Assembly (NCBI GenBank): GCA_028274925.1 | Contig: JAQCNR010000421.1 | Location: forward strand, 1 to 10,282 | Direction: 5' to 3' | From: Halovenus sp. | GTDB lineage: Archaea > Halobacteriota > Halobacteria > Halobacteriales > Haloarculaceae | DNA: 10,282 nucleotides | Part shown: positions 1 through 6,807 of the stretch, piece after piece | How positions within the stretch are numbered: position 1 is the first letter of the stretch | Layout: every line of letters begins with the position of its first letter | Notes under the pieces: generated by a model | Database searches by the model: none | What the model saw: the letters and a program-made list of their open reading frames with translations, nothing else | Told to the model about the DNA's origin: nothing | Translations under genes and position numbers: made by a program

Positions 1-1767
1 TCGCGTCGTCTCTGCGCCGTACTCGTGTGGACTGACGACGTTGTCTTTGGTCTTCGACATCTTCTCGCCGCTGTGCAGCACTGTTCCCTGATTGATGAGG
101 CGCTCGACTGGTTCGCGCTCGTCCAGCAACCCGATGTCTGCGAGCGCGCGGGTGAAGAACCGAATGTACAGCAGGTGCAAGACGGCGTGTTCCTCGCCGC
201 CGACGTAGACATCAACCGGCAGGCTCTGGTCGGCCACCTCAGTGTCGAACGGCGCGTCGTCGAGATTCGGTGAGAGATACCGCAGGAAGTACCACGACGA
301 GTCGACGAAGGTGTCCATCGTGTCGGTTTCCCGTTCGGCAGGTTCGCCACAGTCCGGACAGGTCGTCTCGACAAACTCCGGTGATTCTTCGAGTGGGTTC
401 CCACGGCTCTGGACGAACTCCGGCAGTTCGACCGGCAACTCCTCTTCTGGCACGAGCACCGGGCCACAGTCCTCACAGTGGACGACCGGAATCGGCGTCC
501 CCCAGTACCGCTGGCGCGAGATGAGCCAGTCCCGGAGTCGGTAGGTAACGTCCTCGACGACGGCGTCGGTATCGGCGAGAATTCGCTCGCGGGCGGCGAC
601 GCTTGCGAGGCCGTCGTACTCGCCGCTGTGGGTGAGCATCCCCTGGCCGGTGAACGGTGCCGACTCGACGTCGACTGACTGCTCGTCGACGGGTTCGATG
701 ACCTGCTCGATGGGCAGGTCGTGTTCGGTTGCGAAGGCGTGGTCACGCTCGTTGTGGGCCGGGACGCCCATCACCGCGCCGGTGCCGACATCTTCCAGGA
801 CGTAGGCACCGACATAGACGGGAATCTCCTCGCCGGTGACGGGGTTGGTTGCAGTCGCGTCTGTTTCGAGTCCAGAGAGTTCGGCCACGTCGTCGGTCCG
901 TGCAGCGTCGATATAGTCGGCGAGTTCCTCGTTGTCCTCGGCCAGTTCCCGGGCGAGTTTGTGGCCCGGCGAGACGGCCAGATACGTCGCGCCACAGACC
1001 GTGTCGAGGCGAGTGGTGAATGCGTCGACGGCCTCGACGTCTGCGCCGGCAATATCGAAGGTAATCGTCGCGCCTTCCTGTCTGCCAATCCAGTTGCGCT
1101 GAATCTCGCTGACGCTTTCTGGCCAGCCATCCAGTTCGTCGAGGCCATCGAGCAGTTCCTCGGCGTAGTCCGTAATCGAGAGGAACCACTGGTCGAGTTC
1201 ACGACGGCCAACGGGCGTGTCACAGCGCCAGCAGACATCTTCGTGTTCGTGCTCGACAACCTGTGCGTCGGCCAGCACCGTCTCACAGTCCGGACACCAG
1301 TTCACGTCGGCGGCCTTGTATTCGACCAGTCCGGCCTCGTGGAATTTCCGGAAGAAGTACTGGTTCCAGCGGTAGTACGACGGGTCACAGGTTGTAATCT
1401 CTCGTGACCAGTCGTAGCCAAAGCCGAGTGTCTCCATCTCCTCGCGCATCTGGTCGATACAGGCGTCCGTCCACGATTCAGGGTCAGTGTAACGCTCGTG
1501 GGCGGCGTTTTCGGCGGGCAAGCCGAAGGCGTCCCACCCCATCGGGTGGAGTACGTCGTCGCCACACATCCGCCGGTACCGGGCGTAGGCGTCGGTAATT
1601 GCGTAGTTGCGAACGTGGCCCATGTGCAGCGTCCCCGACGTGTAGGGAAACATACCGAGTACGTAGGTTGGGTCTGCTGTCGCTGGGAGTTCGTAGACAT
1701 CCTCGCGGTCCCACGCGTGTTGCCAGTACTCCTGGACCTGCGCGCTGTTGTAACTGCGTCTCGACAT
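1..1767 (-). CDS. leuS: leucyl-tRNA synthetase, N-terminal 589 residues (gene runs off the left edge)
   Basis: The enzyme charges tRNA-Leu with leucine and hydrolyses mischarged products; it acts in the cytosol. The ATG at 1767 opens a frame that stays open to base 1. Visible landmarks are the class I HIGH motif as HMGH at residues 48-51, a zinc knuckle CPDC...CWRC at 158-161 and 179-182, the editing-site Thr-rich motif TTRLDT at 251-256, a second Cys cluster (CEDC, CPDC) further on, and the KMSKS motif as KMSKT at 569-573. The zinc knuckle precedes the CP1 editing insert, and the KMSKS position is close to that of bacterial LeuRS, so this is the bacterial layout; haloarchaea are known to carry such enzymes. 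The tRNA-binding C-terminus lies outside the window. It is transcribed away from the decayed gene at 1938-2348. Identification is very secure. Confidence 0.97.
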   Translation of the reverse strand, partial: MSRRSYNSAQVQEYWQHAWDREDVYELPATADPTYVLGMFPYTSGTLHMGHVRNYAITDAYARYRRMCGDDVLHPMGWDAFGLPAENAAHERYTDPESWTDACIDQMREEMETLGFGYDWSREITTCDPSYYRWNQYFFRKFHEAGLVEYKAADVNWCPDCETVLADAQVVEHEHEDVCWRCDTPVGRRELDQWFLSITDYAEELLDGLDELDGWPESVSEIQRNWIGRQEGATITFDIAGADVEAVDAFTTRLDTVCGATYLAVSPGHKLARELAEDNEELADYIDAARTDDVAELSGLETDATATNPVTGEEIPVYVGAYVLEDVGTGAVMGVPAHNERDHAFATEHDLPIEQVIEPVDEQSVDVESAPFTGQGMLTHSGEYDGLASVAARERILADTDAVVEDVTYRLRDWLISRQRYWGTPIPVVHCEDCGPVLVPEEELPVELPEFVQSRGNPLEESPEFVETTCPDCGEPAERETDTMDTFVDSSWYFLRYLSPNLDDAPFDTEVADQSLPVDVYVGGEEHAVLHLLYIRFFTRALADIGLLDEREPVERLINQGTVLHSGEKMSKTKDNVVSPHEYGAETTR

Positions 1768-1795
1768 CGCTTGTTGTCGGAGATGCGAGCGGCGG

Positions 1796-1804
1796 GCATA
1801 TGAT
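1796..1804 (-). promoter_or_regulatory. possible TATA box for leuS
   Basis: Read on the minus strand, this is an AT-rich ATCATATGC stretch about 29-37 bases before the leuS ATG, in otherwise GC-rich DNA. It would give a very short leader. The match to the haloarchaeal TTTAWA consensus is only fair, so this is an inference from position and composition. Confidence 0.35.
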
Positions 1805-1914
1805 TGTTCGCCCGCGCCGACCACTCGTGTCGTGCTCTCGTGGCGTGTCCCGGGTCGTGTCTGGGAACGGTTCGAGCAAGCAACCACGGAGAAATTGGCG
1901 GTCTGAAGGTGAAA

Positions 1915-1926
1915 ACCTCCGGTTCG
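1915..1926 (+). repeat. 12-bp direct repeat, left copy
   Basis: ACCTCCGGTTCG occurs here and again exactly at 2366-2377, bracketing the decayed gene at 1938-2348. The eight bases before this copy (AGGTGAAA, 1907-1914) are also the inverse of TTTCACCT at 2362-2369, so the two ends share both direct and inverted similarity. This could be a target-site duplication, an attachment-site remnant or chance. Confidence 0.5.
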
Positions 1927-1937
1927 AGCTTGAGCCT

Positions 1938-2348
1938 GTGATGCGGGAATTCCTCGATCTCGACGAGAATCTGGTCGAAGCAGAAGCCCATCTGCGTGCG
2001 TACTTAGAAGGGCCTTTCTTCTTCAACGGACCCAATCGCGGTATCGGCATCGCAACCGGATCACAGCGACACAATCCAGTTGGGTTTCCGCGTCCGGGAG
2101 TGGCTCAAACGCGAATTCAAGAACCTCGCCGACGAGCACTACGACCAGAATCTGGGCGCTGTGCTGGCTCTCGCGGTGGAATCGCACTTGAGGAGACGAG
2201 TGGCGGGACAGTCGTCATTCGGAAGAATACCTGCGGGTCTGAGGGCTGTAAGTGCCAGAATGGCGAAGTTCATGGCCCATACAAATACGTCGTTACTCGG
2301 GATGGAGATAGTCTGAATTGGGACTACAGAGGACCAGTTGAAAAGTGA
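1938..2348 (+). pseudogene. frame-disrupted small protein: ribbon-helix-helix-like segment plus Cys-rich HGPY domain
   Basis: Three protein-like stretches follow one another in alternating frames. About 1941-2030 encodes an acidic helical piece (MREFLDLDENLVEAEAHL). About 2041-2190, one base out of phase, encodes a strand-helix-helix pattern (GFRVREWLKREFKNLADEHY then AVLALAVESHL) that looks like a CopG/ribbon-helix-helix DNA-binding fold. From 2190 to the TGA at 2346-2348, back in the first frame, comes CGSEGCKCQNGEVHGPYKY, a Cys and HGPY pattern seen in small archaeal proteins of unknown function. One extra G after 2190 would join HL directly to EETSGG. Third-base GC also favours the middle frame there. 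The first frame stays open throughout, so a single protein with a scrambled centre is possible. No good start exists for the middle piece alone (only TTG at 2080). I read it as a pseudogene; a sequencing error is the alternative. Its function is not known. Confidence 0.55.
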
Positions 2349-2367
2349 AAAAGCGCAGTACTTTCAC
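2345..2367 (+). repeat. short inverted repeat at the end of the decayed gene
   Basis: GTGAAA at 2345-2350 and TTTCAC at 2362-2367 can pair as a 6-bp stem over an 11-base loop, spanning the stop codon of the pseudogene. It may be the end of an inserted segment or a weak transcript-end hairpin. The stem is short and AT-rich, so chance is possible. Confidence 0.3.
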
Positions 2368-2377
2368 CTCCGGTTCG
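2366..2377 (+). repeat. 12-bp direct repeat, right copy
   Basis: Second exact copy of ACCTCCGGTTCG, 451 bases after the first copy at 1915-1926. Between here and the lipoprotein stop at 2520 no gene is evident. That spacer is noticeably less GC-rich than the core genes. Confidence 0.5.
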
Positions 2378-2519
2378 GTTGGCTCTCATTTACGCGCCGT
2401 CTCTGTATCACCTTTGAAACAAATGATTCGATGCCCGGGCGCTGGAATATCGGTTCGTCCCGCAGGATCTGACACACCGTGATGAACATTTATAGTCTAA
2501 GTTTTGCCATGTCGCGAAG

Positions 2520-2876
2520 TCATTGATATCCAGTTGGCTCGATCTTTATCTCACCTAACCGGTCAACCGTTATAGAAACTCCAACAAGCCCAGGAGTTGA
2601 TAGAGTCCGTTCAGACGAGCCTTCGTTGGTAGTGGAAACGATCTCTATCTCCCGTTCAGTACGTTGGAATTCGTCTCGATCCTCTTTGTATGGGCCAAGT
2701 CCGAACGTTCCGTCGTAGACCTCACCATCCTCAATGCTGACATCGATATCATGGTACACGTTGTGATTGTTGATTACATTGAGCCCAATGGTGTCTTCAG
2801 AGAAGACACACCCACTCAGACCAGCGATAGTACCAGCAACCGTTGCGAGGAGAGCACGGCGACTGCGAGGAGCCAT
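2520..2876 (-). CDS. putative Tat-exported lipoprotein, function unknown
   Basis: A 118-residue protein with an N-terminus typical of haloarchaeal exported lipoproteins: an Arg-rich start with a twin arginine (SRR at residues 5-7), a short hydrophobic stretch (ALLATVAGTIAGL), then a lipobox ending GLSGC, so Cys23 would be lipid-modified and anchor the protein on the outer face of the membrane. The mature part of about 95 residues is acidic and alternates polar and hydrophobic residues, as in a small beta-sandwich. It has no enzymatic motif that I recognise. It lies between two broken genes, with 160-170 bp of non-coding DNA on each side, so it is probably a single-gene unit. No strong TATA box is visible. 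It is intact and likely real, but lineage-specific; no function can be given. Confidence 0.75.
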   Translation of the reverse strand: MAPRSRRALLATVAGTIAGLSGCVFSEDTIGLNVINNHNVYHDIDVSIEDGEVYDGTFGLGPYKEDRDEFQRTEREIEIVSTTNEGSSERTLSTPGLVGVSITVDRLGEIKIEPTGYQ

Positions 2877-3018
2877 ACTAACTTGTCTTGCTACTATCTG
2901 TATGTGTCTTTTTTCTGGACTTCGTCACGCACAACGGGGTAGTACAAGTAGGTTTATGCCAGTCAAATTCACGAGGTACTTCCTACGCATCGCGCCGACC
3001 GGGGAAGCCGACGCGTAG

Positions 3019-3026
3019 CTATAAAT
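3019..3026 (+). promoter_or_regulatory. TATA box for the sulfatase remnant
   Basis: CTATAAAT is centred about 27 bases before the ATG at 3050. This is the spacing at which archaeal transcription begins at or next to the start codon, giving a leaderless mRNA. The promoter appears intact although the gene it serves is not. Confidence 0.6.
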
Positions 3027-3049
3027 GCAATATCTGTTCGTGATTAGAT

Positions 3050-3385
3050 ATGAAGACACGACCGAACATTCTCTGGATTACCCTCGAGAGCGTCCGGTAC
3101 GACCACACCTCGCTGTCGGGCTACGGCCGCGACACGACGCCCGCGCTCGCCCGCCTCGCGTCCGACCCGCGTGCCACCGCATTCGAGCAGTGCATCACTC
3201 ACGGCAAGTGGACCGGGACCTCTTCGGGGTCGATTCTCACCGGGCAGTATCCAGACACGGTCGAGCGGATGCAGTCCTACGCCGAGCAGTGGCTCAGCAG
3301 TCGGGATAGCCGAACCACCGGAACCGAGGCAGAACTGGACGAGGCAACCAAAGCGCACCTCTCGGATATGGGCTATCTCGTGTAG
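3050..3385 (+). pseudogene. sulfatase / alkaline-phosphatase-superfamily gene with most of its middle deleted
   Basis: The 111-residue frame fuses the two ends of a sulfatase. Residues 1-67 are the typical N-terminus: NILWITLESVRYDHTSLSGY (metal-binding first strand, with Glu where Asp is usual), RDTTPALARLA, and the active-site region TGTSSGSILTGQYP, which corresponds to the C/S-x-P-x-R...LTG segment. From about residue 70 it jumps to a typical C-terminal tail, ending LDEATKAHLSDMGYLV. Family members usually have 400-500 residues, so roughly 350 residues carrying the remaining metal ligands and the fold core are missing. The junction lies near 3250-3265 and keeps the frame. The product cannot be an active sulfatase. 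The N-terminal assignment is strong; the exact junction is estimated. Confidence 0.8.
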
Positions 3386-3450
3386 CGTGACCGCGTGGCA
3401 CTCACCAAACATGTGCCTGTTCGGCCATGCCGCGGTCGTTATCGCCAACT

Positions 3451-3457
3451 CTTTAGC
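3451..3457 (+). promoter_or_regulatory. possible TATA box for livH
   Basis: CTTTAGC lies 24-30 bases before the ATG at 3481, the position expected for leaderless haloarchaeal transcription. It matches the TTTAWA consensus only in part. Confidence 0.35.
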
Positions 3458-3480
3458 TCCTTCATCGAATAGCACGAGAC

Positions 3481-4590
3481 ATGTCTACGGGTGAACCCGG
3501 TAACCTCTCAATCGCGGCCGTTCGGGAGCGACTTCCCCTCGTGCTGTTTGGGGTCGTCTGTCTGCTCTTTTTCCTCGACTTGCTCCGGCGGCTTGTCGTC
3601 GGGAGTACACCCCCGCACCGCCTCGGAATCTTCCTCTGGGAGGGTATCGTCTTCGGCATGGCCATCGGCCTCGCAGGAATCGGCCTCGCAATGACCTACA
3701 GCATTCTCCAGTTTGCGAACTTCGCCCACGGTGACCTGATCACCGCTGGCGCCTTCGCTGGCTGGAGCAGTACGTTCGTTATCGTTGGACTCGGCCAGTA
3801 CGCGCTGGAAATACTGATACTCGTCGGCGAACCCGCGAGCGTGACGAGTGACCTCGGAATTGCTATTTCGACCGAACCGGTTGCAATTCTGCTCGGTCTC
3901 GTCGTCGCCGCGGCCTTTTCTGCCGGACTCGCGCTGGCGATTGACCGAACCATCTTCCGGTCGATGCGCGAGCAAAGCGGAATCGCGCTGTTGATCGCGA
4001 GCGTCGGCGTTGCGCTCGCGTTGCGCCAGTTCATCCGACTCATCTACCAGCCGACGACGCCACCGATTGTCAGCACCGCTTCCATCCCGTCAGTGTCGAT
4101 CCCGCTTCTCACTGGCTCCGTCTCGATCGACGCCCACGAGGCAACGCTGTTCGTCGGCGCGGCGGCGCTGATGGTCGCTGTCCACGTCCTATTGCAGTAC
4201 ACGAAACTCGGCACCGCGATGCGAGCAATGGCCGACAACGAAGCGCTCGCGCAGGTGACTGGTATCCCGACCGAACGGGTCGTCTTCTACACGTGGCTGA
4301 TCGGCGGGGCCCTGACCGGCGCGGCCGGCTACTTGCTCGCGCTCGAACAGGGCTTTCTTGACCTGACGCTTGGCTGGGACCTGCTGCTCGTTATTTTCGC
4401 TGGCGTCATTCTCGGCGGGATTGGCTCGGTCTACGGCGCGATTGCCGGCGGCCTGCTCATCGGCATTGTCAACCAGCTATCGGTCATCTGGATTCCCGCC
4501 GAGTTCACGACACTCGCTTCGTTCGTCATCATGATTACCGTGTTGCTGGTTCGGCCACAGGGTATCTTCGGCGGGGTGACCTCTGTATGA
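3481..4590 (+). CDS. livH: branched-chain amino-acid type ABC transporter permease LivH
   Basis: One of two membrane permeases of a HAAT-family ABC importer (branched-chain amino acids, or urea or short amides in relatives). The 369 residues form many hydrophobic spans. Family signatures include AGIGLAMTYSILQFANFAHGD near residues 65-85, an RSMREQSGIALLIASVGVALALRQ stretch near 160-185, the cytoplasmic coupling region ADNEALAQVTGI near 250-262, GVILGGIGSVYGAIAGG near 307-323, and the closing RPQGIFGG. It is longer than the usual 290-310 residues because of an N-terminal extension and an insert around residues 100-135. The gene overlaps livM by four bases (ATGA at 4587-4590), indicating coupled translation. 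No binding-protein or ATPase gene lies in the window. It looks intact but has probably lost its partner. The substrate is inferred only from the family. Confidence 0.88.
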   Translation: MSTGEPGNLSIAAVRERLPLVLFGVVCLLFFLDLLRRLVVGSTPPHRLGIFLWEGIVFGMAIGLAGIGLAMTYSILQFANFAHGDLITAGAFAGWSSTFVIVGLGQYALEILILVGEPASVTSDLGIAISTEPVAILLGLVVAAAFSAGLALAIDRTIFRSMREQSGIALLIASVGVALALRQFIRLIYQPTTPPIVSTASIPSVSIPLLTGSVSIDAHEATLFVGAAALMVAVHVLLQYTKLGTAMRAMADNEALAQVTGIPTERVVFYTWLIGGALTGAAGYLLALEQGFLDLTLGWDLLLVIFAGVILGGIGSVYGAIAGGLLIGIVNQLSVIWIPAEFTTLASFVIMITVLLVRPQGIFGGVTSV

Positions 4591-5198
4591 GCGAGAACTC
4601 GGTCTCCGACGGTATTCGGACGTGGATCACCGCAACCGACCGCCGACTCCTCGGGACCGTTCTCGGGATAACGACGGTCGTATTTACGATTCTTGCACTC
4701 GTCTCGACGCCCAGTATCGACGGCGCAATCAGCACCGTCCGGCGCGTGTTCTTCTTCGGACTCGTCTACGCGCTCGTCGTCCTCGCGCTGAACATCCAGT
4801 GGGGGTACGCTGGCCTGTTCAATATCGGCATTGCCGGGTTCATGATGATTGGCGTCTACACGATGGCGATTTTGACCACCCAGATCGGGATTCCGTACCC
4901 AATCGCAATCGTTGCCGCTGTTGCGGTGACGGCGCTGTTCGGTGCCGTTGTCTCGTTGCCGGCGCTACGACTTCGGGCAGATTATCTCGCTATCGTGACG
5001 CTTGCGTTCGCCGAAATTGTTCGTAGCATCCTCTCTTCACGGCAGTTTTCCGAGAAGACACTGGCCGGCTACGATATTGGCTTCGGCGGCGCGACAGGAC
5101 CGAACTCTCCGCCGGACCCGCTGAAGTTCCTCCTCTACGAAGAACCGGGAAGCCTCGTTTCCGAGCCATTTGATATGAGTGGATTAAAACTGGATTAA
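4587..5198 (+). pseudogene. livM: branched-chain amino-acid type ABC permease LivM, C-terminally truncated
   Basis: Partner permease of LivH. The 203 residues cover only the N-terminal half of a family that usually runs to 300-400 residues or more. Signatures present are the span ALVVLALNIQWGYAGLFNIG near residues 65-83, GFMMIGVYTMAI next to it, and SLPALRLRADYLAIVTLAFA near 122-141 with EIVRS following. The sequence ends abruptly as SEPFDMSGLKLD, and the stop TAA falls inside a 9-bp repeat. The missing part holds the later spans and the cytoplasmic loop that engages the ATPase, so the product should not form a working importer. No continuation of LivM is recognisable in any frame downstream, so the cause is a deletion or insertion rather than a point frameshift. 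The start overlaps livH by four bases. Confidence 0.8.
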
Positions 5199-5199
5199 A
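5180..5199 (+). repeat. tandem TGGATTAAA at the livM breakpoint
   Basis: TGGATTAAA occurs at 5180-5188 and again at 5191-5199 with an 11-base period. The livM stop codon lies in the second copy. It marks where LivM similarity ends and unrelated DNA begins. Confidence 0.5.
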
Positions 5200-5375
5200 T
5201 GTTTTGCATCCTGCAACATCCCTGCCATTCGATAACGTGGGTCTGCTTGTCCTGACTGCTCCCGGCAGTACTGGCCTGTCTTCGGACCGAATCCAGCCGC
5301 CGGTGACCAACTGATTGTCCGCTGACTGGCTGTTGGCGTTGCAATAGAATTGGGCTTTACGTAGGAACATTCTAC
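5199..5375. mobile_element. non-coding segment bounded by two hairpins, possible small mobile-element remnant
   Basis: This stretch has no convincing gene on either strand and is less GC-rich than its neighbours. It starts with an imperfect hairpin at 5199-5219 (TTGCA-TCC-TGCAA, extended by ATG/CAT across a two-base bulge) and ends with another at 5361-5375 (GTAGGA-ACA-TTCTAC, one G-T mismatch). Subterminal hairpins without long inverted repeats are typical of IS200/IS605 ends and of the small palindrome-associated elements described in haloarchaea. No transposase or known IS end was identified, so this is an inference from structure and from its location exactly at the livM break. Confidence 0.25.
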
Positions 5376-5460
5376 CGACGTATCATATCTCGTATCACAG
5401 ACAGCCAAGTCGTGACGGGCGGATAGCAACCTTTTCGGCCGAGAGTCTCCGAATCGTGGT

Positions 5461-6807
5461 ATGCTCGGTATCGTCGTCTCTCGTGCAGATTCTGCCGCTG
5501 TCACTATCGGTGAGCAACTGCGAGCAGTCGCCGAGTGGTCGGAGGCAATCGACGACAGCCGCCCCGACGCCGACGGCGGTGGAACCGTCTACCGGACGGA
5601 GGGCGCCACAATCCGCGAGTTCGAGGACTGGCATCTCGACCTCGACCGGCCTGCCGAGGTATTCGACGACCCGGACATGCTCGTCTTTGCCTCCCGCCAC
5701 AGCGGCGAGACAGGACCGCTGCTGACTGCACACCACACGGGCAATTTCGGCCCCGCTGAACACGGCGGCGAGGACAACGAACTTGCACGGGCCTGTCCGA
5801 ACGCCCACAGCGCTGTCCTCGACGCGCTCCGTGAACACGCTCCCGAGGAGTACGAAGTTGGGATGGAAGGAACACACCACGGCCCGACAACAGTCGGCGC
5901 GCCCTCGATGTTCGTCGAAGTTGGCAGTGCGGAGTCACAGTGGGAGGACGAGGCCGCTTGCCGCGCGGCCGCCCGTGCAATCCTCGACCTGCGCGACGTT
6001 CCCGCCGACCGTCCAACCAACAGCAACGACCGCCGCCGTCATCTCGCTGGCTTCGGCGGCGGCCACTACACCCCACGATTCGAGCGCGTCGTCCGCGAGA
6101 CAGGGTGGTGCGTCGGCCACGTCGGCGTTGATTGGGGCCTCGACGCGGTCCCGGCCTCGGCAGAACAGTCTGTCATCGAACAGGCCTTCGAGCAGAGTCG
6201 CGCCGCCTACGGTCTCGTCGACGGCGACCGGCCGGAACTGGTCGACGCTATCGAGGACGCTGGGTATCGCGCCGTCTCGGAGACGTGGGTCCGCGAAACT
6301 GATGGTGTTGCCCTCGACCTCGTCGAGACACTCGAAACCGAACTTGGACCCATCGCTATGGGTCTGCGACTCGGCAGTACTGCAACTACTCACGAAGGAA
6401 CTAATTTTACTGCCCTCTCGCTGCCCGAGGAGTTAGTCGAGGAAGCGTCTGGAATCGACCGCGAGCGTGTCACCGAACTCCTCGGCGAGCGAGCGCTTGC
6501 TTTCCAGACCGAGGAAGGTGGCACTCGCCCGACGGGGGCAGTCGCCCTCGCCGATGAGCGCCACCGCGAGACAGTTCTCGATGACCTCGTTGCGGTGCTC
6601 GAAGCGCGCTACGACGAGATTCAGCGCTCCGAGGACCGCGTCGTTGCCCGTACGGAGCAGTTCGACCCGGAGAAAGCGAAGACGTTCGGGCTCTCAGAAG
6701 GGCCGGAGTTCGGCCGCCTCGCAAGCGGCGAGGCTGTCGAAGTCGACGGGCGGACAATCCCCCCGGAACAGGTCCAGACCGAGCGCGAAGTTACCTTCGA
6801 GTTATAG
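5461..6807 (+). CDS. dtdA: D-aminoacyl-tRNA deacylase, archaeal/plant GEK1 (DTD2) family
   Basis: This enzyme hydrolyses D-aminoacyl-tRNAs, recycling tRNA and keeping D-amino acids out of proteins. The 448 residues match the haloarchaeal length; other archaeal members are shorter and lack the roughly 150-residue C-terminal extension. Family motifs appear in order: an N-terminal VVSRAD strand, SRHSG at residues 78-82, HTGN at 92-95 followed by GPAEHGG, EGTHHGPT at 136-143, EVGS..SQW at 153-161 and GFGGGHYTPRF at 197-207. These His, Glu and Gly-rich motifs form the conserved catalytic face. The ATG at 5461 gives the expected MLGIVVSRAD start; only a weak T-rich stretch near 5431 could be its TATA box. 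It converges on the cytidylate-kinase-like gene, with adjacent stops TAG (6805-6807) and TAA (6804-6802). It shares a translation-quality theme with leuS but is not in the same transcript. Very secure. Confidence 0.95.
   Translation: MLGIVVSRADSAAVTIGEQLRAVAEWSEAIDDSRPDADGGGTVYRTEGATIREFEDWHLDLDRPAEVFDDPDMLVFASRHSGETGPLLTAHHTGNFGPAEHGGEDNELARACPNAHSAVLDALREHAPEEYEVGMEGTHHGPTTVGAPSMFVEVGSAESQWEDEAACRAAARAILDLRDVPADRPTNSNDRRRHLAGFGGGHYTPRFERVVRETGWCVGHVGVDWGLDAVPASAEQSVIEQAFEQSRAAYGLVDGDRPELVDAIEDAGYRAVSETWVRETDGVALDLVETLETELGPIAMGLRLGSTATTHEGTNFTALSLPEELVEEASGIDRERVTELLGERALAFQTEEGGTRPTGAVALADERHRETVLDDLVAVLEARYDEIQRSEDRVVARTEQFDPEKAKTFGLSEGPEFGRLASGEAVEVDGRTIPPEQVQTEREVTFEL

Noticed and set aside
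721..1407. A 228-residue open frame on the plus strand opposite leuS
   Set aside because: It is antisense to the well-supported leuS frame, has no recognisable domain, and such open shadow frames are normal in high-GC coding DNA.
1915..1930. GGTTCGAGC resembling a tRNA T-loop
   Set aside because: The flanking bases do not form the 5-bp T-stem, and no anticodon or D-arm is found upstream.
1599..1937. Plus-strand open frame running from inside leuS into the small pseudogene
   Set aside because: The part before about 1938 is antisense to leuS or to its upstream region, and reads as Arg/Ser-rich sequence without domain features.
1302..2074. Two overlapping minus-strand open frames upstream of and inside leuS
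   Set aside because: They lie in other frames of leuS, with low-complexity Arg/Thr-rich products. The true leuS start at 1767 is fixed by the HMGH motif spacing.
2487..2495. CTATAAATG on the minus strand, as good a TATA box as the one before the sulfatase remnant
   Set aside because: No start codon or plausible product follows it at the right distance on either strand; it could at most make an RNA antisense to the pseudogene, for which there is no other evidence.
5184..5504. 106-residue minus-strand open frame across the hairpin-bounded segment
   Set aside because: It overlaps the start of dtdA, matches no transposase or other family that I recognise, and has no promoter or convincing start.
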